Shown here piece by piece: positions 1 through 5,763 of a stretch of 5,763 bases of DNA. Below the pieces are notes generated by a model that did no database searches, had not been told where the DNA came from, and worked only from the letters and a program-made list of their open reading frames with translations. Every line of letters starts with the position of its first letter. Position 1 is the first letter of the stretch. The position numbers were made by a program, and so were the translations under genes. This DNA comes from Gammaproteobacteria bacterium. Its GTDB lineage: Bacteria; Pseudomonadota; Gammaproteobacteria; Pseudomonadales; Azotimanducaceae. Location: NCBI GenBank assembly GCA_002711495.1, contig PARM01000042.1:11484-17246 (forward strand). Direction: 5' to 3'.

Positions 1-638
<638 letters not shown>

Positions 639-646
<8 letters not shown>

Positions 647-1859
647 AAATCTCTGACTCTCTTAACTCTTTTGCGATAAAAGCAACAAGCTTTCTAGCTA
701 GATTTTTCTTTGAAGATTTAGGAAATTTTTCGCAAAGATGATGACCCAGCACGGTGACCTCATTTAGGTCGCTATCGAAGCCGATCTCGGGGTCGCCGAT
801 ATTATTCGCGACGATAAGGTTTAAACTTTTCTCGTTGAGTTTTTTTTTCGCGTTTCCTATAAGATTTTCGGTCTCGGCTGCAAAACCTACCGTGAATAGA
901 TCGCGCCTATTTAACTTACTAATTTCTAGAAGAATATCAGGGGTTCTAGAAAGCACTAAGTTCAAATTTGGGTCTCCAGTTTTTTTTATTTTGCTTGGCG
1001 CAGGCGTTTCCACTTTAAAGTCGGCGACAGCGGCAACCGAGATGAAGATATCCATCGTTTCAATTAAATTAAGTGTCTTCTCAAGCATCTCCTCCGCTGA
1101 TTCTATATTAATAATCTCAACCCTAGACGGGACCGAAAGATTGGTTGGACCTGATATTAAGGTGACTCTCGCGCCCGCTTCTATTGCTGCCTCGGCAATT
1201 GCGTAGCCCTGCTTTCCTGAGCTATGGTTGCTTATGTATCGGACAGGATCGATCGCTTCTCTTGTTGGCCCAGCCGTTACCACTACATGCTTACCGGCCA
1301 AGGAACAAGTCTCGAACATTTCTGAGACAGAGTTTACGATGTTCCCAACCTCCATCAAGCGACCAACCCCAATTTCCCCGCACGCTTGATCTCCTTCGCC
1401 TGGTCTTAAAATCGCGATTTCTCTTTTTTGGATCTCGCAAATGTTATTTTGTGTCGCGTCTTTTTCCCACATGCTGCGATTCATCGACGGCGCTAAAACT
1501 ACCTTGCAGTCCGCAGCAAGGCAAATGGCAGTCAATAGGTCGTCGCTTCTTCCTTGAGCAAGGCGAGATATAAAGTCAGCTGATGCGGGAGCGATTAAAA
1601 TGATATCAGCCCAACGCGCTACCTCAATATGGCCCATAGCTGATTCTGTTTGTGCATCGAGTAAGTCTAGATGAACAGGATTTCTCGACAGAGCTTGCAG
1701 CGTCAACGGGGTAATAAACTTTTGCGCGGCGCTGGTCATTGCAGTCCGAACTTCTGCTCCCTCATCCTGAAGTCTTCTACATATTTCAGCGCTTTTGTAT
1801 GCCGCTATTCCCCCGGTTACTCCCAGAAGAATTCTTTTATTTGAGAGTCGCTTTGTCAT
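639..1859 (-). CDS. coaBC: Bifunctional phosphopantothenoylcysteine decarboxylase / phosphopantothenate-cysteine ligase
   Basis: CoaBC (Dfp) joins cysteine to 4'-phosphopantothenate using CTP (CoaB) and decarboxylates the product to 4'-phosphopantetheine with FMN (CoaC), two middle steps of coenzyme A synthesis. Numbering from the chosen start, the CoaC half covers about residues 1-185: glycine-rich [10 protein letters not shown] near the N-terminus, active-site His77 in [10 protein letters not shown], substrate motif PSMNRSMW (124-131) and catalytic Cys160 in ACGEIGVGR. The CoaB half follows: [20 protein letters not shown] with Asn211, AAVADF with Asp280, and the KIKK lysines at 290-293. These match the E. 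coli catalytic residues within one or two positions. The ATG at 1859-1857 gives 406 aa, the same length as E. coli Dfp, and has AAAAGG 9 nt upstream. A GTG at 1892 in the same frame would add 11 residues but has no ribosome-binding site. First gene of the operon with dut and argB. Confidence 0.97.
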
Positions 1860-1868
1860 TGAATAGAG

Positions 1869-1874
1869 CCTTTT
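1869..1874 (-). promoter_or_regulatory. Ribosome-binding site that fixes the coaBC start
   Basis: On the minus strand AAAAGG lies 9 nt before the ATG at 1859. No comparable site precedes the in-frame GTG at 1892, where the upstream bases are pyrimidine- and CG-rich. This, and the family length, favour the ATG start. Confidence 0.65.
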
Positions 1875-1892
1875 AATACTTTGATAACCCAC

Positions 1893-1912
1893 CGCTTGAG
1901 CGCGTTGACGCG
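1893..1912. repeat. Tandem small inverted repeats with TTGA centres
   Basis: Two back-to-back inverted repeats share the same centre: CGC-TTGA-GCG (1893-1902) and CGCG-TTGA-CGCG (1901-1912). The block is GC-rich in an otherwise AT-rich intergenic region, and lies between the candidate coaBC -10 box and the coaBC start codon. It could be an operator, or form short hairpins in the coaBC leader RNA (loops UCAA). The stems are only 3-4 bp, so chance cannot be excluded. Seen directly: the repeats. Inferred: any function. Confidence 0.35.
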
Positions 1913-1916
1913 TAGG

Positions 1917-1947
1917 ATAATAACTTTTTTCTAGTCGTTTTTCTTAA
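1917..1947 (-). promoter_or_regulatory. Candidate promoter for coaBC-dut-argB
   Basis: On the minus strand a TATTAT box (1922-1917) matches the sigma-70 -10 consensus in five of six bases. The best upstream box, TTAAGA (1947-1942), matches TTGACA in four of six at a long 19-nt spacing. Transcription would begin near 1910, inside the tandem inverted repeats, giving a leader of about 50 nt. The -35 to -10 spacing is poor, so the call is tentative. It would be back-to-back with the rpmB promoter. Confidence 0.3.
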
Positions 1948-1951
1948 TTTA

Positions 1952-1980
1952 TTGAAGTATAGTCACATTTTTGCTATAAA
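1952..1980 (+). promoter_or_regulatory. Strong sigma-70 promoter for rpmB-rpmG(-mutM)
   Basis: A -35 box TTGAAG (1952-1957) and a -10 box TATAAA (1975-1980) are separated by the ideal 17 nt. The -10 is extended by TGC directly upstream (1972-1974). The bases before the -35 (about 1924-1951) contain T- and A-rich runs that could act as an UP element. Start of transcription is predicted near 1987, giving a leader of about 45 nt before rpmB. A strong promoter is expected for ribosomal protein genes. All boxes are seen in sequence; activity is inferred. Confidence 0.75.
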
Positions 1981-1997
1981 ATTGGCCCTTTATTAAA

Positions 1998-2018
1998 AGA
2001 GCGGTCAAATTCCGCGCT
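1998..2018 (+). promoter_or_regulatory. Possible hairpin in the rpmB leader next to the ribosome-binding site
   Basis: In the predicted leader RNA, GCGG (2001-2004) can pair with CCGC (2012-2015) around a 7-nt loop, with two further pairs (1999/2017 and 1998/2018) beyond one mismatch. An alternative register pairs AGCG (2000-2003) with CGCT (2015-2018). The structure ends one base before the AGGAG ribosome-binding site, a position where a leader fold could affect ribosome access. It is short, and no T-run follows, so it is not an intrinsic terminator. Confidence 0.35.
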
Positions 2019-2023
2019 AGGAG
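2019..2023 (+). promoter_or_regulatory. Strong ribosome-binding site of rpmB
   Basis: AGGAG, continued by GAGAGG, lies 8 nt before the rpmB ATG. It is the best ribosome-binding site in the window, in keeping with a highly expressed ribosomal protein, and contrasts with mutM and rsmD, which have none or a weak one. Confidence 0.8.
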
Positions 2024-2031
2024 AGAGGCTG

Positions 2032-2268
2032 ATGTCACGAGAGTGTCAAGTCACCGGGAAGCGACCTGTCACAGGGAATAACGTGTCTCACGCTAATAAC
2101 AAGACAAAGAGGCGGTTTCTCCCAAATATTCACGACCATAGATTCTGGGTGGAGAGTGAAAATAGATTTGTTAAACTAAGGGTCTCGGCGAAGGGAATGA
2201 GGATCATTGATAAATTGGGTATTGATAAGGTAGTGCGTGATATCAGAGCTCGTGGAGGAAAAGTCTAA
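2032..2268 (+). CDS. rpmB: Large ribosomal subunit protein bL28
   Basis: bL28 is a small basic protein of the 50S subunit. The 78 aa equal the E. coli length and align without gaps: [20 protein letters not shown] at the N-terminus, [19 protein letters not shown] in the middle, and [14 protein letters not shown] followed by the RARGGK tail. The single N-terminal cysteine is present as in E. coli, so this is the form without the four-cysteine zinc site. The start is set by the strong AGGAG site and by the family N-terminus. rpmG follows after a single base, the classic L28-L33 pair. In E. coli radC sits between coaBC and rpmB; here the space is only intergenic DNA. Confidence 0.98.
   Translation: MSRECQVTGKRPVTGNNVSHANNKTKRRFLPNIHDHRFWVESENRFVKLRVSAKGMRIIDKLGIDKVVRDIRARGGKV
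2254..2259 (+). promoter_or_regulatory. Ribosome-binding site of rpmG inside the end of rpmB
   Basis: GGAGGA lies 10 nt before the ATG at 2270, within the last codons of rpmB. It supports the short 51-aa rpmG start over the upstream in-frame GTG at 2237, and suggests translational coupling of the two ribosomal proteins. Confidence 0.7.
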
Positions 2269-2269
2269 G

Positions 2270-2425
2270 ATGAGAGACAAAATCAGATTAAATTCTTCGG
2301 CAGGGACTGGACACTTTTATACCACGACAAAAAATAAGAAAACCATGCCCGAAAAAATGGAAATTAAAAAGTTTGATCCAGTTGCTCGGGCGCATGTGGT
2401 CTATAAAGAGGGAAAGATAAAGTAA
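2270..2425 (+). CDS. rpmG: Large ribosomal subunit protein bL33
   Basis: bL33 is a small 50S protein near the tRNA exit site. From ATG 2270 it has 51 aa beginning [20 protein letters not shown] and ending [10 protein letters not shown], colinear with E. coli L33, which has four extra N-terminal residues, and equal in length to the Pseudomonas form. There is no cysteine at all, so it is the zinc-independent version. A GTG at 2237 in the same frame would add 11 residues that have no counterpart in the family and would run inside rpmB, so it is rejected. The gap to rpmB is one base, and the two are surely co-transcribed. No terminator with a T-run follows, so reading through into mutM is likely. 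Confidence 0.97.
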   Translation: MRDKIRLNSSAGTGHFYTTTKNKKTMPEKMEIKKFDPVARAHVVYKEGKIK

Positions 2426-2482
2426 CGTCGATCTTTACTACCTTTCGATAGCGTCACCAACGTTTTAGTTTCCGTACGTTAC
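2422..2482 (+). repeat. Inverted repeat bracketing the rpmG-mutM gap
   Basis: GTAACGT (2422-2428), which includes the rpmG stop codon, is the exact reverse complement of ACGTTAC (2476-2482), 9 nt before the mutM start codon. With one bulged base (2475) the stem grows by two G-C pairs to 9 bp, closing a loop of about 40 nt. No T-run follows, so it is not a typical terminator. It could shape mutM translation or RNA processing. A 7-bp match in so short a region has a modest chance of being accidental. Confidence 0.3.
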
Positions 2483-2491
2483 ATCTAACCG

Positions 2492-3304
2492 ATGCCAGAA
2501 CTTCCTGAAGTTGAAACAACCCGGCTTGGACTGTCCAGCCTAGTCAAAGAAAGAAAAATAGTCGAAGTAGTTGTCAGACAGAGAAATCTTCGCTGGCCGA
2601 TAGAAGTTGGTTTTGAAGACCAGCTTCGCGGCAACACGTTCACCAGATTGAGTCGGCGAGGAAAATACCTGTTATTTCACTCAAAGAGCGGCAGGATGAT
2701 GGTTCATCTTGGAATGTCCGGCAGTCTCAGAGTAGTGCCCTCAAGAAGCAATATACGTAAACACGATCACGTAGATATTTGTTTTGAAAACTCTTCTGTG
2801 CTTCGTTATCACGATCCAAGGCGGTTTGGATCCTTTTTTTGGTTAGGCCCTAAACAAATCCATAGATTGTTAAAAAACTTAGGACCTGAACCTCTATCCA
2901 AAAATTTTGACGGTGATTATCTTTATGAAATGGCAAAAAAGAGAAAAGTTGCGGTCAAGACCCTTATCATGAATAGTTCGATAGTAGTTGGGGTAGGCAA
3001 TATATACGCTAACGAGGCTCTTTTTCTCTCGGGAATAAGACCAGACAGGTTGTCTTCAAGCATTTCGAAACAGCGATACAAGGCGTTGGTAAATCAAATT
3101 AAACGAGTTTTAAACTCATCTATCAGAAGTGGTGGCACAACTTTAAGGGATTTCGTTCGCGAGGATGGACGACCTGGATATTTCAAGCAGCGGCTTTTTG
3201 TATATGGAAGGGGCAAACTGAGTTGTAAAAAGTGTAGAAAATTGTTGCAAGAAACGCGAATCAATAATCGTTCAACATTTTTCTGCTCCAGGTGCCAAAC
3301 TTAG
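2492..3304 (+). CDS. mutM: Formamidopyrimidine-DNA glycosylase (Fpg)
   Basis: MutM is a bifunctional base-excision repair enzyme that removes 8-oxoguanine and formamidopyrimidines and cuts the abasic site by beta,delta-elimination. The 270 aa match the family (E. coli 269). The start is fixed by MPELPEVE: Pro2 becomes the N-terminal nucleophile, with Glu3 and Glu6. Lys58 in RRGKYL, the gap-filling triad Met75, Arg110 and Phe112, Asn170 in [10 protein letters not shown], and Arg260 are all present. The C-terminal zinc finger is C-x2-C-x16-C-x2-C (245, 248, 265, 268). All catalytic parts are intact. It lies 66 nt after rpmG with no clear ribosome-binding site before the ATG (bases ACATCTAACCG). 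Its TAG stop overlaps the opposing coaD stop by 4 nt. The rpmB-rpmG-mutM order is the same in E. coli, so use of the ribosomal promoter is likely. Confidence 0.98.
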   Translation: MPELPEVETTRLGLSSLVKERKIVEVVVRQRNLRWPIEVGFEDQLRGNTFTRLSRRGKYLLFHSKSGRMMVHLGMSGSLRVVPSRSNIRKHDHVDICFENSSVLRYHDPRRFGSFFWLGPKQIHRLLKNLGPEPLSKNFDGDYLYEMAKKRKVAVKTLIMNSSIVVGVGNIYANEALFLSGIRPDRLSSSISKQRYKALVNQIKRVLNSSIRSGGTTLRDFVREDGRPGYFKQRLFVYGRGKLSCKKCRKLLQETRINNRSTFFCSRCQT

Positions 3305-3777
3305 ATGATTTTTTTGCTTTTGAGCGCATCGGCTATGTCTGGATGGACGAACTTAGAGATATCTCCATCATAGCCTGCGATTTGTCTGACAAGAGAAGAG
3401 GAAATATAGGAGTTCTCCTCGGAAGGAGCTAAAAAGATAGTCTCAATGTCCGGTTGGAGAGACCTGTTCATATTGAGCATTTGAAACTCATAATCGAAAT
3501 CTGTAACTGTTCTAATTCCCTTGAGAATTACGGTGGCGCCTATTTCCTTGGCAAAAGCTACAGTCAAGGAATTGAATCCTATCACCTCTAAATTTTTTAC
3601 ATGACTGAGTGCTTTCTTTGCCAGATTCACGCGCAATTCTAATTCACCTGGGGATTTATGTGGACTGGTGGCAATCCCTAAGACTACTTTATCGAACAAT
3701 TTCGAGGCCCTCTCTACCAGATCTGTATGACCATTGTGAATCGGATTGAAAGTGCCGGGGTAAAGAACTGTAGTCAT
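3301..3777 (-). CDS. coaD: Phosphopantetheine adenylyltransferase
   Basis: CoaD transfers AMP from ATP to 4'-phosphopantetheine, giving dephospho-CoA, the penultimate step of coenzyme A synthesis; the enzyme is a hexamer in E. coli. From ATG 3777 it has 158 aa (E. coli 159). The nucleotidyltransferase motif is [12 protein letters not shown] (residues 6-17), with His14 and His17 of HxGH; Lys41 follows in SPHKSP, then [20 protein letters not shown] (86-105) with Arg89, and the late ISSSLVR motif (125-131). The E. coli Arg88 position is Lys86 here, as in the M. tuberculosis enzyme, and the usual PGTFDP is PGTFNP. The frame is open upstream to a TTG at 3855, but family N-termini start at this ATG. 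It lies 62 nt after rsmD and converges on mutM, as in E. coli. It works in the same pathway as coaBC nearby. Confidence 0.97.
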   Translation of the reverse strand: MTTVLYPGTFNPIHNGHTDLVERASKLFDKVVLGIATSPHKSPGELELRVNLAKKALSHVKNLEVIGFNSLTVAFAKEIGATVILKGIRTVTDFDYEFQMLNMNRSLQPDIETIFLAPSEENSYISSSLVRQIAGYDGDISKFVHPDIADALKSKKII

Positions 3778-3826
3778 AATTTCTCGATTTAAATTGGCCG
3801 TGTTACCTAGCCGAAAGTTTAATCCA

Positions 3827-3855
3827 ATAATAATTCGTTCTAGCACTTTAAGCAA
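3827..3855 (-). promoter_or_regulatory. Weak candidate promoter for coaD within the end of rsmD
   Basis: On the minus strand TTGCTT (3855-3850) and TATTAT (3832-3827) are spaced by 17 nt. The -10 matches five of six consensus bases; the -35 only about three. It would give coaD its own transcript from just inside rsmD. The 62-nt gap between the two genes is otherwise unusual for this compact window. Tentative. Confidence 0.25.
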
Positions 3856-4403
3856 AGCGCAAAAAATACCGACCCTGATTTTTTATGTTTTAGTAAATCC
3901 CATTTTTTAGGGAGTAGTGAACTCTCTATCTCAGAATGCCACTCCAAATAAATCAACTTTTTAGCCAAGGCGGTTTCTTCCACTTCGTGACAAATTTTAT
4001 AGATCGAATCTTCATTAAAGGGAGGATCTATAAATACAATATCAAAGGTCTCCTCATTTTTCTGTATCCACTCATTGGCATCAGCACAAACGACCTCGCC
4101 GCTAGAGCTTTCTTTCTCAAAGTTAGACAAGGATTTGGCTATAGAGAGAGCAGCTTCTTTATCTCTCTCTATAAATTTCACAGTTTCTGCACCCCTAGAC
4201 AGAGCTTCCATTCCTAAGGCGCCGCTACCAGAAAACAAATCTAGGCACCGAGCATTGGATAGGTCTCTGTGCAGCCAGCTGAACAAAGTTTCTCTGATTC
4301 TATTTCCAGTTGGTCGAATACCGATTTGTTCAGAAAAAATGATTTTTCTTCCTTTCCACTTGCCTCCGATAATTCTGACGCTTTGTCTTTGATGATTGCT
4401 CAA
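3840..4403 (-). CDS. rsmD: 16S rRNA (guanine(966)-N(2))-methyltransferase
   Basis: RsmD uses S-adenosylmethionine to methylate N2 of G966 of 16S rRNA on the assembled small subunit. The 187 aa are close to E. coli (198 aa). Order of motifs: basic N-terminal [12 protein letters not shown] (residues 10-21), [15 protein letters not shown] (30-44), cofactor-binding motif [20 protein letters not shown] (54-72), acidic motif II Glu79 in FIERD, and the catalytic DPPF (126-129). The start is a TTG: a stop codon lies two codons upstream, and no ATG or GTG occurs before the conserved RIIGG, so TTG is the only standard choice. A weak GAG lies 11 nt upstream. It is divergent from ftsY, as in E. coli, and followed by coaD, an unusual partner compared with E. 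coli. Confidence 0.95.
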   Translation of the reverse strand: MSNHQRQSVRIIGGKWKGRKIIFSEQIGIRPTGNRIRETLFSWLHRDLSNARCLDLFSGSGALGMEALSRGAETVKFIERDKEAALSIAKSLSNFEKESSSGEVVCADANEWIQKNEETFDIVFIDPPFNEDSIYKICHEVEETALAKKLIYLEWHSEIESSLLPKKWDLLKHKKSGSVFFALCLKC

Positions 4404-4503
4404 AACCTAGTAATCTCGTCTCAGTAAAAACATCTTCGATTTAAATACGTTTTAACACAGAGCTAAATATTAACGTTGCTAATAATTGTGATCAAAAGAG
4501 TTT
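4404..4503. promoter_or_regulatory. Divergent rsmD / ftsY intergenic region with unclear promoters
   Basis: This 100-nt AT-rich gap must hold signals for both directions. On the plus strand TGCTAATAAT (4477-4486) resembles an extended -10 for ftsY, which would leave a short leader of about 12 nt; TTAACA (4452-4457) resembles a -35 box but lies 22 nt away, too far. The ftsY ribosome-binding site is a weak AAGAG (4496-4500) only 3 nt from the ATG. On the minus strand no box pair stands out for rsmD. The calls within the region are tentative. Confidence 0.35.
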
Positions 4504-5406
4504 ATGAAAGATTTAATTAACGCGCTCGAGAAAACAAAAATTAAATTTTTGATCGGATTTACAGAAAAGTTCAAAAGTTCAGGAGACCTTAATGAAAGTT
4601 CTATTGAAGATCTTGAGACTTTGCTTCTTTCCTCTGATGTTGGAGTGAGTGCTTCTCAGAGAATCATTTCAGATCTGAGGAAAAAAATTCGAAAGGGTGC
4701 TTTGATCTCTCAGGATTTACTCAACATCGAGTTGAAGAAAATCATGACCGAAATCTTAGAGAGCGTTGAAGTGCCCTTGTATACAAATAATAAATCTCCA
4801 AACGTGATTTTAATAATTGGTGCAAATGGCGCTGGAAAGACTACCACTTGTGGGAAGCTCGCTAAGCTTTTTAAAACCATGGGGAAAAGCGTAATGTTAG
4901 CGTCTGGAGATACTTTTAGAGCAGCAGCGACAGATCAGCTAGGCTTTTGGGGCAAGAAGATTGGAGTTCCAGTTGTGTCTCAGGGTCTTGGTGCTGATTC
5001 TGCCTCGGTCATTTATGATGCATTTACTTCGGCTAAAAGCCGAGAGATAGATATTTTGATCGCAGACACAGCTGGACGCTTACAAAATAAAATGGGATTG
5101 ATGGAAGAGTTAAAAAAAATAACGAGAGTCCTTTCAAAAATAGATAATTCTGCGCCTCACGAAGTCTTATTGGTTATTGACGCAGGGGTAGGACAAAACG
5201 CGATTGATCAGGTAAAAGTTTTTAATGAGATGATAGGGGTATCGGGCTTAGTCTTGACTAAGTTGGATGGGAGCGCAAAAGGTGGAGTTATATTCGGTTT
5301 AGCTCACAACTTTAAGATACCAATCAGATTCATCGGTTTGGGTGAAAAAGAAGATCAGTTGCAAGTATTTAACGCAAAACAATTTGTGGAAGGAATTTTC
5401 TCTTAA
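4504..5406 (+). CDS. ftsY: Signal recognition particle receptor FtsY (short form)
   Basis: FtsY is the membrane-associated SRP receptor: its GTPase pairs with Ffh to hand ribosomes making membrane proteins to SecYEG. The 300 aa cover only the N and G domains; the acidic A domain that makes E. coli FtsY 497 aa is missing. The N domain (about 1-95) begins with an amphipathic stretch (KFLIGFTEKFK) of the kind that binds lipid. G-domain motifs: P-loop GANGAGKTTT (106-115), DTFRAAA (136-142), DTAGR (188-192), TKLDG (252-256), and closing loop GLGEKEDQL (278-286). The interface motif usually written DASTGQN or DAGTGQN reads DAGVGQN (226-232), replacing the conserved Thr with Val. ATG 4504 is the natural start. 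ftsE begins one base after the stop, as in the conserved ftsY-ftsE-ftsX operon. Confidence 0.96.
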   Translation: MKDLINALEKTKIKFLIGFTEKFKSSGDLNESSIEDLETLLLSSDVGVSASQRIISDLRKKIRKGALISQDLLNIELKKIMTEILESVEVPLYTNNKSPNVILIIGANGAGKTTTCGKLAKLFKTMGKSVMLASGDTFRAAATDQLGFWGKKIGVPVVSQGLGADSASVIYDAFTSAKSREIDILIADTAGRLQNKMGLMEELKKITRVLSKIDNSAPHEVLLVIDAGVGQNAIDQVKVFNEMIGVSGLVLTKLDGSAKGGVIFGLAHNFKIPIRFIGLGEKEDQLQVFNAKQFVEGIFS

Positions 5407-5407
5407 T

Positions 5408-5763
5408 ATGATCAAATTCAACCGCGTGAGCATGAGGTATGCGGATGGTTTTGAAGCTCTAAAGTCGGTAAGCTTCGAACTCGGTGACGGAGAAATGGTT
5501 TTTTTAACTGGTCACTCTGGCGCAGGGAAAAGCACATTATTGAAGCTTATCACTATCTCAGAGAGACCGGCTTCAGGAGAGATTTTATTTAAAGGTTTAA
5601 ATCTTGGGCGGGTTTCAGGTAAAAACATATATAAGGTCCGAAGAGAAATAGGAGTCGTCTACCAAAACCATAGGTTGTTACCAGAGCGAAATGTATTCGA
5701 GAATGTAGCTCTTCCATTGAGAATTATCGGGACTGACTATCGAGAAGTCGTGAAGCGAGTCCG
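5408..5763 (+). CDS. ftsE: Cell division ATP-binding protein FtsE, N-terminal part (cut by the window edge)
   Basis: FtsE is the ABC-type ATPase that works with the membrane protein FtsX at the division septum, controlling peptidoglycan hydrolases through periplasmic partners. The 118 complete codons start MIKFNRVSMRYADG. The Walker A block is FLTGHSGAGKSTLLKL (residues 32-47), identical to the FtsE signature, and the Q-loop is Gln86 in GVVYQNHRLLPERNVFENVA, again typical of FtsE rather than of other ABC proteins. The ABC signature, Walker B and H-loop lie beyond the edge. The ATG is one base after the ftsY stop, with AAGGA (5390-5394) 13 nt upstream inside ftsY, a slightly long spacing. Co-transcription with ftsY is nearly certain, and ftsX is expected next. 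Confidence 0.96.
   Translation, partial: MIKFNRVSMRYADGFEALKSVSFELGDGEMVFLTGHSGAGKSTLLKLITISERPASGEILFKGLNLGRVSGKNIYKVRREIGVVYQNHRLLPERNVFENVALPLRIIGTDYREVVKRV

Noticed and set aside
754..1573. Two plus-strand open frames (754-1206 and 1184-1573) opposite coaBC
   Set aside because: Both are antisense to an intact coaBC with all its motifs. The translations are serine- or leucine/arginine-rich with no recognisable domain.
1857..1892. Longer coaBC start at the GTG at 1892
   Set aside because: No ribosome-binding site precedes it, and it would exceed the E. coli length by 11 residues, whereas ATG 1859 has AAAAGG at 9 nt.
2237..2269. Longer rpmG start at the GTG at 2237
   Set aside because: The extra 11 residues lie inside rpmB and have no counterpart in L33; GGAGGA favours ATG 2270.
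2426..2491. Intrinsic terminator after rpmG
   Set aside because: The only stem has a loop of about 40 nt and no following T-run, so it does not fit a Rho-independent terminator.
3517..3525. CoaD Lys86 in place of the E. coli Arg88 as a sign of inactivity
   Set aside because: The M. tuberculosis enzyme also has Lys in the matching KGLR segment, so the change is tolerated.
3778..3855. Longer coaD start at the TTG at 3855
   Set aside because: It would add 26 residues before the conserved YPGTF block, where the family has only about five residues. The open frame is probably chance.
3936..4392. Two plus-strand open frames opposite rsmD
   Set aside because: They are antisense to the conserved methyltransferase motifs and show no family signature.

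Overview
The window is a compact stretch of housekeeping chromosome from a gammaproteobacterium. Every protein is closest, by eye, to gammaproteobacterial family members: L28 is 78 aa and nearly colinear with the E. coli protein, L33 is the short cysteine-free 51-aa form, CoaBC is 406 aa and Dut 151 aa. The gene order dut-coaBC // rpmB-rpmG-mutM // coaD also matches that group. AT-leaning base use, overlapping genes and a short FtsY suggest a small, streamlined genome, possibly marine, but that is inference and I cannot name the genus.

Layout. Positions 1-1859 (minus strand) hold a tight operon read right to left: coaBC, dut, argB (argB is cut by the left edge). coaBC and dut overlap by 8 nt, and dut and argB share one base (TAATG). 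Positions 1860-2031 are a divergent control region with a strong-looking sigma-70 promoter for the rightward genes and weaker signals for coaBC. Positions 2032-3304 (plus strand) hold rpmB, rpmG and mutM. Positions 3301-4403 (minus strand) hold rsmD then coaD, whose stop overlaps the mutM stop by 4 nt. Positions 4404-4503 are a second divergent gap. Positions 4504-5763 (plus strand) hold ftsY and ftsE, the latter cut by the right edge.

Functions. coaBC and coaD encode two of the last steps of coenzyme A synthesis. dut keeps uracil out of DNA and mutM removes oxidised guanine, so both guard DNA quality. argB belongs to arginine synthesis. rpmB, rpmG and rsmD serve the ribosome. ftsY (signal-recognition-particle receptor) and ftsE (divisome ABC ATPase) link membrane protein targeting and cell division; ftsX and rpoH would be expected just beyond the right edge.

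No mobile element, CRISPR array, tRNA, rRNA or unknown gene was seen, and I found no evidence of a new biological system. What deserves a second look is small in scale: untranslated leader structures, start sites without clear ribosome-binding sites, overlapping gene ends, a substitution in a conserved FtsY motif, and the joining of blocks that lie apart in E. coli.
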